Positions 27,296 through 35,916 of a stretch of 64,000 nt of DNA are shown here, one piece after another. Each line of letters begins with the position of its first letter. Position 1 is the first letter of the stretch. Source of the stretch: Rhodanobacter sp. PCA2 (GTDB lineage: Bacteria > Pseudomonadota > Gammaproteobacteria > Xanthomonadales > Rhodanobacteraceae); assembly GCF_013620825.1 (NCBI RefSeq), contig NZ_NJIC01000040.1:142201-206200 (forward strand), read 5' to 3'. Both the position numbers and the translations under genes were made by a program. The notes below the pieces were generated by a model. It was not told where the DNA came from. It worked only from the letters and a program-made list of their open reading frames with translations, and searched no databases.

Positions 27296-27415
27296 ATGAC
27301 CCGCAACGATGCTGCCGAACGCGACCCCAATGCCGAACTGCGCGGCTTCGAGCCGCTGCGCGTGACGCTGGCGCTGGGCGCGCTGCTGCTGGGCCTGCTG
27401 CTGGGCCTGCACTGA
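27296..27415 (+). CDS. Small single-pass membrane protein (39 residues)
   Basis: A short frame with a hydrophilic N-terminus (MTRNDAAERDPNAELRGFEP) and one C-terminal membrane helix rich in Leu/Ala/Gly. GAGGAA lies 7 bp before the ATG. It is divergent from pdsR, 173 bp away. No family is recognised. The good ribosome-binding site and clean helix favour a real microprotein. Confidence 0.55.
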   Translation: MTRNDAAERDPNAELRGFEPLRVTLALGALLLGLLLGLH

Positions 27416-27578
27416 ACCGGCGCCCCGTCACATCCAATCAGCCGTGGAAGGCAGCGGGCGGCCGGCGTGCAGGGAAGCGCCCCGGCCGCGGGGCCCGACG
27501 CATCCGCGGTACTAGGCTGAACAAGGCGGTCGCGACTGCCGGCACCCTCCACCCATCCTCCAGCATGGTGGTTCCTTC

Positions 27579-27605
27579 ATCCCCTCCGCGCGAGGGGATT
27601 TTTTT
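27579..27605 (+). terminator. Strong rho-independent terminator, no upstream gene assigned
   Basis: Stem ATCCCCTC (27579-27586) with its complement (27592-27599), 5-nt loop, then a run of seven T. The only plus-strand frame upstream is the 39-residue gene ending at 27415, 164 bp away, so a non-coding transcript may end here. Confidence 0.75.
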
Positions 27606-27805
27606 GCAGGCTCAATCGCCCCTGCGACGACGCCTCCGCAACTTTGGGGGAACCATTCCTTCGCAGCCCGGTCAGAATTCGTGACTGGCGCCTCGCCATT
27701 GCCGTGGATGGCGCCGATACGGTCGTCGACCTCCCTCCGTGACGGTCGCATCCGCGCCAAGGCGCCAGTCGATGGTGTCTCCTCGCACGTCATGCAATGA
27801 CGTTT

Positions 27806-27840
27806 GCCCCGGCGTGACCGTCATCATGCCGGGGCTTTTT
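27806..27840 (+). terminator. Second plus-strand terminator
   Basis: Stem GCCCCGGC (27806-27813) with GCCGGGGC (27828-27835), 14-nt loop, followed by five T. It lies 200 bp after the previous terminator with no plus-strand gene between. It does not serve the leftward Sel1 gene, because no T-tract exists in that direction. Confidence 0.7.
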
Positions 27841-27857
27841 GCGAGACCACCCGGCGC

Positions 27858-28655
27858 TCAAGGTCGCGTGGAGTCCGGTTCTGCCGATTGGCCCTGACGG
27901 GCCGCGTCCGGCGATTGTTTCGACGGATCGCGATCGTCGGCCCGCACCGGTTGCGGCGCACCTACCGTCACGTGCCCGGTCCAACCTTCGAAGTACGCGT
28001 CGCCGAACCGATTCAACAGTGCGACGGCTGCAGAGGCGCTTGGACAAACGGGTACCTGACCCGTATACCCCCCGGTAAGACCCGCAATGCAGACCTGACT
28101 GGGATAAGGCTCTTGTCGCGTGAGTTCATGCATCTCGCGGTCGAAACGCCGCTGGGCCCGGCGCGCCGCGATGGCGTCCGCGTAGGTGGGAAGCAAGGCG
28201 GCATATCGTGCCTGGGCCTGCTGCCGTTCCAGCGGCGTGGCCTTGCCGTAGGCGGATGCCAGCACCGCGGCGTAGGTGGCGTCGCCACGCTCGGCTGCCA
28301 ATCCCAGCCACGCCAGCCCCAGCGGGCGATTGGGGGCGACCTGTTCACCGTTGAAGTACATGAGGCCGAGCGCGTACTGGGCCTTCTTGTTGCCCCATCC
28401 CGCCGCCAGCTTGAGCATCTCGAGCGTGCCTGCCACGTTGTTTCGTTGCCGCTCGCGCACGGCCAGACAGAAATTCACCTCGCCCGGCAAGAAGCGGTAG
28501 AGGCTGTCGTTGCACTCGACGGGGGCTTCCGTGGAGGCATGAACCGGTGCAGCCACGGGGAGGGGCTCGGCCGACAACGGAACAGCGGCGGCAAGCCCTC
28601 CCACCGCAAACCACATGCGGGCCTTGCGCCAAAACAACCGATCGGTCGCGGTCAT
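27858..28655 (-). CDS. Secreted Sel1/TPR-like repeat protein
   Basis: A 265-residue exported protein. The signal peptide ends near LSA, and a region with Sel1-like tetratricopeptide units follows (GNKKAQYALGLMYFNGEQVA and AWLGLAAERGDATYAAVLAS, about residues 90-150). The C-terminal tail is polar. Sel1 proteins act as protein-interaction scaffolds; the partner here is unknown. The ATG at 28655 is chosen for AAGGAGG 5 bp upstream (28661-28667 on the plus strand). It is isolated from rpe by about 90 bp. Confidence 0.75.
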   Translation of the reverse strand: MTATDRLFWRKARMWFAVGGLAAAVPLSAEPLPVAAPVHASTEAPVECNDSLYRFLPGEVNFCLAVRERQRNNVAGTLEMLKLAAGWGNKKAQYALGLMYFNGEQVAPNRPLGLAWLGLAAERGDATYAAVLASAYGKATPLERQQAQARYAALLPTYADAIAARRAQRRFDREMHELTRQEPYPSQVCIAGLTGGYTGQVPVCPSASAAVALLNRFGDAYFEGWTGHVTVGAPQPVRADDRDPSKQSPDAARQGQSAEPDSTRP

Positions 28656-28745
28656 CGTTGCCTCCTTGGCATCCTCGCAGAATCTTACGACCACGCGCCA
28701 CCTTGCGGTAGCCGGCTGTCTGGAGACGGGAGCCAGCCCCGCTGG

Positions 28746-29414
28746 TCAGCCTATCGCCGCGCGCATCGCCGCGATCTCGGCGCGGTAGTCCTTGGCGTGG
28801 AAGATCGCGGAACCGGCCACGAAGGTGTCGGCACCCGCGGCGGCGATCGCGGCGATGTTTTCGGCGGTGACGCCGCCGTCCACTTCCAGCCGCACCGGCA
28901 GGCCGCGCTCGTCGATCATGCGGCGCACCCGGCGCAGTTTCTCCAGCGCCATGGGAATGAACTTCTGGCCGCCGAAGCCGGGGTTCACCGACATGATCAG
29001 CACCAGGTCCAGCTTGTCCAGCACGTAGTCGAGGCAGTCCAGCGACGTGGCGGGGTTGAACACCAGCCCGGCCTGGCAGCCGGAATCCCTGATCAGGCCG
29101 ATGGTGCGGTCCACGTGCTCGCTGGCCTCGGGATGGAAGCTGATCAGCGTGGCGCCGGCCTTGGCGAAGTCGGGCACGATGCGGTCCACCGGCTTCACCA
29201 TCAGGTGCACGTCGATCGGCGCGGCGATGCCGTACTTGCGCAGTGCGGACAGCACCATCGGGCCCATCGTGAGGTTGGGCACGTAATGGTTGTCCATCAC
29301 GTCGAAATGCACCCAGTCGGCGCCGGCTGCCAGTGCCGCGGCGGTGTCCTCGCCCAGCCGCGCGAAGTCGGCGGCAAGGATGGAGGGGGCGATGACGGCG
29401 CTCTGCTTGCTCAT
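28746..29414 (-). CDS. rpe: Ribulose-phosphate 3-epimerase
   Basis: Rpe interconverts ribulose-5-phosphate and xylulose-5-phosphate in the pentose phosphate pathway. The 222-residue TIM barrel shows [13 protein letters not shown], the metal-binding [16 protein letters not shown], the HLMV strand, [10 protein letters not shown] and VDGGV. Length is typical. GGAG precedes the ATG. In some relatives rpe lies upstream of trpE; here trpE is some 11 kb away and not linked. Confidence 0.95.
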   Translation of the reverse strand: MSKQSAVIAPSILAADFARLGEDTAAALAAGADWVHFDVMDNHYVPNLTMGPMVLSALRKYGIAAPIDVHLMVKPVDRIVPDFAKAGATLISFHPEASEHVDRTIGLIRDSGCQAGLVFNPATSLDCLDYVLDKLDLVLIMSVNPGFGGQKFIPMALEKLRRVRRMIDERGLPVRLEVDGGVTAENIAAIAAAGADTFVAGSAIFHAKDYRAEIAAMRAAIG

Positions 29415-29543
29415 GGGATTCGGCTCCGGATTTGGGTGGGATTATGCAGTGCGACGCTTTTCGACGGAACGAAACCCGGCTTCGATCTGCTGCACGCCAG
29501 CGGCAGGCAGCGTCGCCGAACCCCCGCGCCCGGATCGCGCCGA

Positions 29544-30350
29544 CTACTTGAAGCCGCGCTCCGCCTTGATCCGCTCGTAGGCCGCGTTGATCTCGCTGGC
29601 GCGGGCCTCGGCCTGCTTGCGCATCGCCTCGGGCAGGTCGCCCAGGCGATCGGGGTGGTGTTCGGAAATCAGCTTGCGGTAGGCGCGTTTCACCGCGCGG
29701 TCGTCCGCGTTGCGCGCGATGCCCAGCACCACGTAGGGATCGGGACCGCTGGTATTGCGCTGCGGCGGCACGTAGCCGCCACCGCCGTAGCCCGGGCCGC
29801 CTCGGCCGCGCGCGTGGCCCGCGTTCCACGCATAGCCCTTCATCGCCATCAGCGCCATCAGCTCCATGTCGCTGACGCGCAGCGCATAGGCGAGCTGGCG
29901 CAGTATCGCCATCTTCTCCGGCGGCGGATTGCCCTCGGCGAGCACGGTGTCGATCACCACGTCCAGCACCGGGAACGCGTGGTCGCGGCGCAGGCCGGCC
30001 CAGCGGCGCAACTGCTCGATGGTCGGCGCCACGTCGAATTCCGGCTGCTTGCCGGCGTTGAAGCTGGCAATCGCCTGCTGGCGCAGCGCGGCGTCCAGGC
30101 CCATGCGCCCCATCATGCGTTCGGCGACCGCGATCTCCGCCTCGGAAACGCGGCCATCGGACTTCGCCACCGCACCCAGCAGCGCGAACAGCGGCCCGAC
30201 GAAGCCGCCCACTTCCGGCGTGGCCTGCCGGCGCTGGCTGTGGCGCAGGTTGTCGAACACGAAACCGATGATGGCGCCGGTGACCGCGCCCGGCAGGTGG
30301 CCGATCAGCAGGCCGAAGAAGCCGAACCACAACGTGTAGGTGAAACTCAT
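29544..30350 (-). CDS. djlA: DjlA-type membrane-anchored DnaJ co-chaperone
   Basis: A 268-residue type III DnaJ protein. An N-terminal membrane helix (TLWFGFFGLLIGHLPGAVTG) is followed by a TerB-like acidic helical domain (about residues 50-170), a Gly-rich linker, and a C-terminal J-domain with the HPD motif in SEHHPDRLGD. It stimulates DnaK at the inner membrane. It overlaps the upstream cytochrome gene by four bases, so the two are co-translated. Confidence 0.9.
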   Translation of the reverse strand: MSFTYTLWFGFFGLLIGHLPGAVTGAIIGFVFDNLRHSQRRQATPEVGGFVGPLFALLGAVAKSDGRVSEAEIAVAERMMGRMGLDAALRQQAIASFNAGKQPEFDVAPTIEQLRRWAGLRRDHAFPVLDVVIDTVLAEGNPPPEKMAILRQLAYALRVSDMELMALMAMKGYAWNAGHARGRGGPGYGGGGYVPPQRNTSGPDPYVVLGIARNADDRAVKRAYRKLISEHHPDRLGDLPEAMRKQAEARASEINAAYERIKAERGFK

Positions 30351-30679
30351 GGCGCGGGCGCCTGCGCCGCAGCCTGCGCGCTGTACCAGCGCGCCAGCGC
30401 ATCCAGCTCGGCCGCGCTGAGCGGGCCGACGGCGGTGCGCATCACCGGCACGTCGCGGCGGCCGTCGCGGTAGTCCTTCAAGGCCTGGCGCAGGTAATCC
30501 AGCCGCTGGCCGGCGAGGTTCGGCGCGCCGGGCATCACCGCCATGCCGGTTTCGCCATGGCAGGCAGCGCACAGGCCCAGCCGGGCCGGCTTGGCCGCGA
30601 CGGCGGCAGGCGTCTGCGCCAGGCCCGGCAGGGCGACGGAGAGGCAGATGGCTGCGGCGAGCAGAATGCGCATCTTCAA
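30347..30679 (-). CDS. Small secreted c-type cytochrome
   Basis: A 110-residue class I cytochrome c with a signal peptide (cleavage after LAQ, about residue 22). One heme-binding CAACH motif follows near residue 37, and a distal Met lies in PVMRTAVGPLS as the sixth ligand. Size fits a cytochrome c553/c4-like periplasmic electron carrier. Its stop overlaps the djlA start (ATGA). Another Met two residues downstream (30673) is an alternative start. Confidence 0.88.
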   Translation of the reverse strand: MKMRILLAAAICLSVALPGLAQTPAAVAAKPARLGLCAACHGETGMAVMPGAPNLAGQRLDYLRQALKDYRDGRRDVPVMRTAVGPLSAAELDALARWYSAQAAAQAPAP

Positions 30680-30761
30680 CTAGCTGGGGTCGAAAGCGGC
30701 CGATTCTAGCAGCCGCAGGCGACACCGCCCGCCCTTCCCGGAACGCGGCGGCGCCAGTAGC

Positions 30762-30767
30762 TACAAT
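30762..30767 (+). promoter_or_regulatory. Probable -10 element of purC
   Basis: TACAAT lies 33 bp before the purC GTG, of the same type seen ahead of dinG, dinB and trpE. No strong -35 is seen. Confidence 0.45.
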
Positions 30768-30800
30768 GGACGCCTCCCTCCCCGCCACGGAACCGCTGTC

Positions 30801-31697
30801 GTGCCCACCACCTTGCCGCAATCGAACCTGCCCGGCCTGGAGCTGATCCACCGCGGCAAGGTGCGCGATGTCTACGCACTGGACGAACATCGCCTGCTGA
30901 TGGTGGCTACCGACCGCCTTTCCGCGTTCGACGTGGTGCTGCCCAACCCGATTCCCGGCAAGGGCGAGATGCTCACCCAGATCTCCAACTTCTGGTTCGG
31001 CAAGACCGCGCACCTGGTGCCGAACCACCTGCTCGACGTGCCGCTGGCCGAAGTGCTGCCGCCCGGCACCGACCTCGCGCTTTACGCGAAGCGCGCCGTG
31101 GTGACGCGGCGGTTGAAGCCGGTGCCGGTGGAATGCATCGCGCGCGGCTACCTGATCGGTTCGGGCTGGAAGGACTACCAGAAGACCGGCGCCGTGTGCG
31201 GCATCGCGCTGCCCGCGGGCCTGCAGCAGGCGCAGCAGCTGCCCGAGCCGATCTTCACCCCTTCGACCAAGGCCGCCGTGGGCGACCACGACGAGAACGT
31301 CAGCTTCGACGCCGTGGTGGACGCGGTAGGCCGCGAGCTGGCCGAAAAGGTGCGCGACGCCACCCTGGCGATCTACCGCTGGGCCGCCGCCTACGCCGCC
31401 GAACGCGGCATCATCCTCGCCGACACCAAGTTCGAGTTCGGCACCGATCCCGACGGCAAGCTCTACGTGATGGATGAGATGCTCACGCCCGACTCCACCC
31501 GCTACTGGCCGGCCGACAGCTACCGGGTCGGCATCAGCCCGCCCAGCTACGACAAGCAGTTCGTGCGCGACTGGCTGGAAGCCCAGGGCTGGAACAAGAC
31601 CCCGCCCGGCCCGGAAATTCCGGACGAGGTGATCGCGCGCACCGCCGCCAAGTACGCCGAGGCGCTGGAGCGCCTGGCCGGCATCCGGCTGGACTGA
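30801..31697 (+). CDS. purC: SAICAR synthase (phosphoribosylaminoimidazole-succinocarboxamide synthase)
   Basis: PurC condenses CAIR with aspartate using ATP in de novo purine synthesis. The 298-residue protein is the longer bacterial/eukaryotic type. It has [11 protein letters not shown] at the ATP site, [45 protein letters not shown] and [13 protein letters not shown]. The start is GTG (30801). An SMR pump gene begins 4 bp after the stop and may be co-transcribed. Confidence 0.95.
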   Translation: MPTTLPQSNLPGLELIHRGKVRDVYALDEHRLLMVATDRLSAFDVVLPNPIPGKGEMLTQISNFWFGKTAHLVPNHLLDVPLAEVLPPGTDLALYAKRAVVTRRLKPVPVECIARGYLIGSGWKDYQKTGAVCGIALPAGLQQAQQLPEPIFTPSTKAAVGDHDENVSFDAVVDAVGRELAEKVRDATLAIYRWAAAYAAERGIILADTKFEFGTDPDGKLYVMDEMLTPDSTRYWPADSYRVGISPPSYDKQFVRDWLEAQGWNKTPPGPEIPDEVIARTAAKYAEALERLAGIRLD

Positions 31698-31701
31698 GCC
31701 C

Positions 31702-32034
31702 ATGAGCGCCTGGGCGTCGCTGCTGCTGGCCATCCTCGCCGAAGTGATCGGCACCTCGGCGCTGAAGTCCAGCGCGGGCTTCAGCCGGCTGTGGCCCAGC
31801 ATGGTGGTGGTCGCCGGCTACGGCACCGCGTTCTACTTCCTCAGCCTCGCGCTGCGGCAGATTCCCGTGGGCATCGCCTACGCGGTATGGTCGGGCGCCG
31901 GCACGGTGCTGATCACGCTAATCGGCGTGCTGGCGTTCCGGCAGAAGATCGATGCGGCCGGCGTGCTGGGCATCGCGCTGATCGTCGCCGGCGTGCTGGT
32001 GCTGAACCTCTGGTCCAGGAGCGGAGCGCACTGA
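31702..32034 (+). CDS. Small multidrug resistance (SMR) transporter
   Basis: A 110-residue four-helix protein of the EmrE/SugE family, exporting cationic compounds against protons as a dimer. The essential membrane glutamate is in [12 protein letters not shown] (Glu13). The [15 protein letters not shown] segment of TM3 is characteristic of Qac-type members. It is 4 bp downstream of purC, and its stop shares a base with the next start (TGATG), so it lies in a read-through group. Confidence 0.9.
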   Translation: MSAWASLLLAILAEVIGTSALKSSAGFSRLWPSMVVVAGYGTAFYFLSLALRQIPVGIAYAVWSGAGTVLITLIGVLAFRQKIDAAGVLGIALIVAGVLVLNLWSRSGAH

Positions 32035-32525
32035 TGGCCACCCGGGACGCAAACCCGCGCAGCATGCAGGATTGGCTGGACAGCTACAGCAGCGACCACC
32101 GCAACCCGGTGAACGAGGTCTTCCACTGGTGCTGCGTGCCGCCCATCGTGTGGTCGGTGATCGCGCTGCTGTGGACCGTGCCGGTGCCGCAGACGTGGCT
32201 GCGCGCCGGCGCCTGGGCGGTCGCGGTGATGGTGCTGGCGTTCTACTGGTACTGGAAACGCTCGCGCCCGCTCGCGCTGGCGCTGCTGCTCGCGTTCGCC
32301 CTGCTGGGCCTGCTCACCAATTTCCTGTACTGGCAACTCGGCCCGGCCCAGCTGCGCTGGCTCGCAGTCGGCGTGTTCGTGGTGGCGTGGATCGGCCAGT
32401 TCATCGGCCACAAGTTCGAGGGCCGCAAGCCCAGTTTCCTCACCGACCTCGCCTACCTGCTGATCGGCCCGGCCTGGCTGATGGCCAAGCTGCTGCGCCG
32501 GCTGGGCGTCAAGCACCCGGTATGA
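32034..32525 (+). CDS. Mpo1-like (DUF962) membrane protein
   Basis: A 163-residue protein with four predicted membrane helices and the family signature HRNPVNEVFHWCCVPPI, then IGQFIGHKFEGRKPSF. The conserved histidines in these two motifs bind Fe(II) in yeast Mpo1, a dioxygenase of 2-hydroxy fatty acid alpha-oxidation. Bacterial function is not established. It is coupled to the SMR gene and to the following membrane gene by short overlaps. Confidence 0.85.
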   Translation: MATRDANPRSMQDWLDSYSSDHRNPVNEVFHWCCVPPIVWSVIALLWTVPVPQTWLRAGAWAVAVMVLAFYWYWKRSRPLALALLLAFALLGLLTNFLYWQLGPAQLRWLAVGVFVVAWIGQFIGHKFEGRKPSFLTDLAYLLIGPAWLMAKLLRRLGVKHPV

Positions 32526-32929
32526 ATTCGCTGCTCACCCTCGTCAGCACCCTCGTGTGGTGGGTGCTCTACGGCAGCATCGGCGCGCTGTTCTGCGCGT
32601 TGATCGCCTGGTCCGTGCTGCGCTGGACCGAACGCTGCAACGTGGTGTTCAACCGCGTCTACCTCGCCTGCCTGCTGTGGACCCTGCTCGGCATGCTGCT
32701 CGTGGCCGGCGTGGCCGCCTACGAAGGCCACCTGCACCCGCCGTTCCGCCCGCTGCTCACCTCCGGCCTGCTGCGCTGGGCGCTGGTGATGGACATGGTG
32801 GCCGGCGTGGCGCTGGTGTGGCGTTTGACGCCGCGGGTGGATGCGCACCGCGTGAGGGTTGGGAGTGCGTGCCTGGCGGTGGCCGCGGTGATGGCGGTGG
32901 GGTTTGGGGTGGCGACTAGTCTGGTGTGA
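32522..32929 (+). CDS. Hypothetical membrane protein
   Basis: A 135-residue protein with four hydrophobic helices and no recognised family. Its ATG overlaps the Mpo1-like stop (ATGA), which strongly supports expression from the same transcript. No catalytic motifs are evident. Confidence 0.65.
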   Translation: MNSLLTLVSTLVWWVLYGSIGALFCALIAWSVLRWTERCNVVFNRVYLACLLWTLLGMLLVAGVAAYEGHLHPPFRPLLTSGLLRWALVMDMVAGVALVWRLTPRVDAHRVRVGSACLAVAAVMAVGFGVATSLV

Positions 32930-33033
32930 GGCTGCCCATGCACCAACGCTCCACATGCCGGAAGCCAACAGCCGGTGCAATTGGCCGGCGAAACGGGATT
33001 GCGTAACCGGCACTTCCATATCCGCATGGCTTG

Positions 33034-33621
33034 CTAGGCGTACTCGATACCTACCGCATCGTATCTTGCGAAAACATTCTCGCCGTCCCAATCAGGGGGC
33101 ATTATCGATCGCAACCCGCTGGCGTTGAGGCGGGCATGCTCTTCTTCGGTGACGAGCATGACCGTGAAATAGCGCCTCAGAAGAGCCTCGACCGATTCGT
33201 TCGTAAGTGGATCAAGCTCCATGAGCCAGTTGACGATTGCCATTTGTGGCACCGCATGTTCGACAATGCATTCGCTCAAAGGCCTTCCCTGTGCACCCCT
33301 TGATCGGGGGATCTTTGGCTTCATGGCTTGGCCATGAAGCCCCATCGTCTTGTGTTGCCAATGCTGGTGAAGGGCCGTCTTGAGATTTCTGCAACACTCG
33401 TTCCGCGTGAAGCCAAATGCTTCGGCCTCGCGTGCTTGCCTCACGGTGAACACCAAGAAATCTGCTGGGCTCTTCATTGATGTTCCAGTGACCTGAGGTG
33501 ATACCGACACGCCGTACCTTGCACCAGGCATGCCGGAGCCGTCCACCATCGCGATTACAGCCAGTGAAAGTCGCTGGAGAGCCCGAAGGCTGGGAAAACT
33601 GGGATTGTTCGCCCCATCCAT
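33034..33621 (-). CDS. Hypothetical protein of an accessory patch
   Basis: Up to 195 residues, with a soluble mixed composition (FLVFTVRQAREAEAFGFTRN, MAIVNWLMELDPLTNESVEA) and no recognised domain. Codon use is less GC-rich than its neighbours, suggesting transfer. The start is uncertain: ATG 33621 lies inside a 99-bp repeat copy, and Met codons further in (for example MVDGSG) are possible. It sits between a backbone membrane gene and tRNA-Gln. Confidence 0.5.
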   Translation of the reverse strand: MDGANNPSFPSLRALQRLSLAVIAMVDGSGMPGARYGVSVSPQVTGTSMKSPADFLVFTVRQAREAEAFGFTRNECCRNLKTALHQHWQHKTMGLHGQAMKPKIPRSRGAQGRPLSECIVEHAVPQMAIVNWLMELDPLTNESVEALLRRYFTVMLVTEEEHARLNASGLRSIMPPDWDGENVFARYDAVGIEYA

Positions 33622-33700
33622 GGGGCTCACCCCTCCGCGTTGCGCGCTGCGGGGCCAGCGCTGACGCGCTGTCCAATTTTGTTCCTGACAAAATTGTCGA
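33602..33700. repeat. 99-bp repeat, copy 1
   Basis: A 99-bp sequence beginning GGATTGTTCGCCCC contains the inner palindrome CCCCATCCATGGGG and ends CAAAATTGTCGA. It recurs at 33804-33902 with six substitutions. It overlaps the possible start of the adjacent hypothetical gene. Confidence 0.85.
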
Positions 33701-33803
33701 CTGCGGAGGCAGGATGCTGGAGCGAACATCGGCGCAGCCGATGGCCCGCAGGGCGAGGCGCAGGAAGCGCCGAGTAACGGAGGGCTCGTTGCTCAGAGGA
33801 CTA

Positions 33804-33902
33804 GGATTGTTCGCCCCATCCATGGGGCTCACCCCTCCGCGCTGCGCGCTACGGGGCCAGCGCTGGCGCGCTGTCCAATTTTGCTCCCGGCAAAATTGTC
33901 GA
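33804..33902. repeat. 99-bp repeat, copy 2
   Basis: Second copy, same orientation, about 94% identical to the first, 103 bp downstream of it. It abuts a partial tRNA-like sequence. Together with copy 1 it fills most of the 354-bp interval before tRNA-Gln, where I see no gene. Confidence 0.85.
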
Positions 33903-33936
33903 ACGGAAGGTTCGAGTCCGGAAAGTCTCCCAGCCA
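33903..33936 (+). pseudogene. tRNA-Gln 3'-end remnant in inverted orientation
   Basis: The plus-strand sequence contains a T-loop-like GGTTCGAGTCC and ends in AGTCTCCCAGCCA. Its last 13 bases are identical to the 3' end (acceptor strand plus CCA) of the intact minus-strand tRNA-Gln. No 5' half is present; the 99-bp repeat directly precedes it. It looks like a tRNA fragment left by duplication or integration. Confidence 0.6.
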
Positions 33937-33988
33937 TACGCAAAAAGCCCGCCTTGCGGGCGGGCTTTTTGCGTATGGCTGGGAGACT
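33924..33988. terminator. Perfect 30-bp inverted repeat, bidirectional terminator of tRNA-Gln
   Basis: Arms at 33924-33953 and 33959-33988 are perfectly complementary, with a 5-nt loop. The inner part GCCCGCC/GGCGGGC flanked by A5/T5 forms a rho-independent terminator in both directions, ending tRNA-Gln transcription leftward. The outer part is the duplicated tRNA 3' end. Confidence 0.8.
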
Positions 33989-34049
33989 AGGATTCGAACC
34001 TAGATAAACAGAGTCAGAGTCTGTTGTCCTACCATTAGACGATCTCCCA
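33976..34049 (-). tRNA. tRNA-Gln (anticodon CTG)
   Basis: On the minus strand a full cloverleaf can be folded. The acceptor TGGGAGA pairs with TCTCCCA, the D-arm contains TAATGGTAGGA, and the anticodon stem ACAGA/TCTGT holds loop CTCTGAC (anticodon CTG). The T-arm is CTAGG-TTCGAAT-CCTAG, and the 3' end is GCCA with an encoded CCA. The weak first pair U1-A72 and discriminator G73 are glutamine-tRNA features. Confidence 0.95.
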
Positions 34050-34103
34050 ATACCCTGGCGTGGCGGCGCGCTCTGACCTGGAGCGCCGCACGTCGAAGCG
34101 CGG

Positions 34104-34496
34104 TTAGCGCTTCGAGAACTGGGTGGCGCGGCGGGCCTTGTGGAGGCCGACCTTCTTGCGCTCGACCTCGCGGGCGTCGCGGGTCACGAAGCCGGCCTTG
34201 CGCAGCGGCGACTTCAGGGTTTCGTCGTACTCGACCAGCGCGCGGGCGATGCCGAGGCGGATCGCGCCGGCCTGGCCGGTGATGCCGCCGCCTTCGACGG
34301 TGACCTTGATGTCGAACTTGTCGGTGTTCTGGGTCAGTTCGAGCGGCTGGCGCACGATCATGCGCGAGGTCTCGCGACCGAAGAACTGCTCAAGGGTCTT
34401 GCCGTTGACTTCGATCGCGCCGGTGCCCTTGCGGAGGAACACGCGGGCGGCGGAGGTCTTGCGGCGGCCGGTACCGTAATTCTGCTGAATCGCCAT
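34104..34496 (-). CDS. rpsI: 30S ribosomal protein S9
   Basis: A 130-residue S9 protein with [14 protein letters not shown] at the start, a central [20 protein letters not shown], and the invariant C-terminal tail ending SKR that reaches the P-site tRNA. It is second in the rplM-rpsI operon, 9 bp after rplM. Confidence 0.98.
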   Translation of the reverse strand: MAIQQNYGTGRRKTSAARVFLRKGTGAIEVNGKTLEQFFGRETSRMIVRQPLELTQNTDKFDIKVTVEGGGITGQAGAIRLGIARALVEYDETLKSPLRKAGFVTRDAREVERKKVGLHKARRATQFSKR

Positions 34497-34505
34497 GATG
34501 GTTCC

Positions 34506-34934
34506 TTAAACTTCCAGCGCCTGCGGCTGCTGCGCGGCGTGCGGGTGCTCGGCGCCGCCGTACACCTTGAGCTTGCGATACATCTCGCGGCCCAGAGCGT
34601 TCTTCGGCAGCATGCCCTTGACGGCGATCTCGATCACGCGCTCCGGGTGGGTGGCCAGCATGTCCTTCAGACTGGTGGTCTTGAGGTTGCCGACGTAGCC
34701 GGTGAAGCGGTGGTACATCTTGTCGTCCAGCTTGGCGCCGGTGACCGCCACCTTCTGCGCGTTGACCACGACGATGTAGTCGCCGGTGTCGACGTGCGGG
34801 GTGAACTCCGGCTTGTGCTTGCCGCGCAGGCGACGCGCGATTTCGGTCGACAGGCGACCGAGCGTCTTGTCCGTGGCGTCGACCACGAACCAGTCGCGCT
34901 TGACGCTTTCTGCCTTGGCGCTGAAAGTTTTCAT
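34506..34934 (-). CDS. rplM: 50S ribosomal protein L13
   Basis: A 142-residue L13 protein with [20 protein letters not shown], the [13 protein letters not shown] segment and [18 protein letters not shown]. The ATG at 34934 matches the family N-terminus (MKTFSAK). It is first in the rplM-rpsI pair; the promoter should lie within the 220 bp shared with the divergent coq7. Confidence 0.98.
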   Translation of the reverse strand: MKTFSAKAESVKRDWFVVDATDKTLGRLSTEIARRLRGKHKPEFTPHVDTGDYIVVVNAQKVAVTGAKLDDKMYHRFTGYVGNLKTTSLKDMLATHPERVIEIAVKGMLPKNALGREMYRKLKVYGGAEHPHAAQQPQALEV

Positions 34935-35154
34935 TTCGAGATACCCGTCTGCCGCCAGCAAGGGCGGTTGCACAATAATCGGTGAAGCAAAGGCGCGAGA
35001 TGATAGCGGAGCCGTCATCGCCTGCGCAAGTCCACCAGCAGGTGGGCTTTGAGCCGGCGATGATAGCATGACCCACCGGGCGCATGTACACCCCCTATCT
35101 ACGGGAACCGCCGCCCGACCCGCCCAGCCCGTTGGCGCCACTACCGGAGAACCC

Positions 35155-35796
35155 ATGAACGCTCGCACCCTCAGCCCGCTGGACCGCCTGCTGGCCGGCA
35201 TCGAACGGGCGCTGGAAACGGTGGCCGGCGCGCCGGGGGCGAACCGGCCGTCGCCCGCATGCGGCGTGGCCCACGCGGAACTGGACGAGGCTGAACGCCG
35301 CCACGCCGCCGGGCTGATGCGCATCAACCATACCGGCGAGGTGTGCGCGCAGGCGCTGTACGACGGCCAGGCCGCGCTGGCCCGCAACGAGGCGAACCGC
35401 GAGCACCTGCTGCACGCCGCCGCCGAGGAAACCGACCACCTGGCCTGGTGCGGCGAGCGCCTGCAGGAACTGGACAGCCGCCCCAGCCTGCTCAACCCGC
35501 TGTGGTACGCCGGCAGCTACGCGATCGGCGCGCTGGCGGCGCTGGCCGGGGATGCGGTGAGCCTGGGTTTCGTGGTGGAAACCGAGCGCCAGGTGGAGGC
35601 GCATCTGGCCGAACACCTGGAACGCCTGCCCGCGCAGGACGAGCGCTCGCGCTCCGTACTGGCGCAGATGCAGGCGGACGAGGTGCGCCACGCGGACAAT
35701 GCGCGGGCCCGCGGCGGCATCGACCTGCCGTTCCCGCTCCCGCAGCTGATGCACGCCAGCTCGATGGTGATGAAGACGGTGGCGTACCGCTGGTGA
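35155..35796 (+). CDS. coq7: Coq7-type demethoxyubiquinone hydroxylase
   Basis: A 213-residue di-iron monooxygenase performing the last hydroxylation of ubiquinone synthesis. Iron ligands appear in order: Glu in [11 protein letters not shown], ExxH in EETDHLAW, Glu in ETERQVEAH and ExxH in [10 protein letters not shown]. The ATG at 35155 is preferred over an upstream start because the conserved domain begins shortly after it and CGGAGA precedes it. Standing alone, divergent from rplM. Confidence 0.93.
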   Translation: MNARTLSPLDRLLAGIERALETVAGAPGANRPSPACGVAHAELDEAERRHAAGLMRINHTGEVCAQALYDGQAALARNEANREHLLHAAAEETDHLAWCGERLQELDSRPSLLNPLWYAGSYAIGALAALAGDAVSLGFVVETERQVEAHLAEHLERLPAQDERSRSVLAQMQADEVRHADNARARGGIDLPFPLPQLMHASSMVMKTVAYRW

Positions 35797-35829
35797 GCTG
35801 AGCTCACCAGCGGCGGGATTCGGGATGAC

Positions 35830-35900
35830 GGGATTGGGGATTCGGGAAAGCGGCGGCGCCGCGAACTCGGGGCTTTTGCGAATCCCGAATCCCCAATCCC
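35830..35900. repeat. Intergenic 18-bp inverted repeat
   Basis: GGGATTGGGGATTCGGGA (35830-35847) and its exact complement (35883-35900) are 35 bp apart, between the convergent coq7 and speD genes. Such GGGATTGGGG-type repeats look like dispersed intergenic elements and may also end both transcripts. Confidence 0.7.
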
Positions 35901-35916
35901 CAATCCCGGCTCCCAG

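Noticed and set aside
27804..30473. Plus-strand open frame of nearly 900 codons opposite the Sel1, rpe and djlA genes
   Set aside because: Spans three well-supported genes on the other strand; composition typical of antisense GC-rich frames.
35830..35900. Inverted repeat as a coq7-specific regulatory RNA
   Set aside because: It lies between convergent stops, and its GGGATTGGGG-type sequence looks like a generic intergenic repeat; no link to coq7 control.
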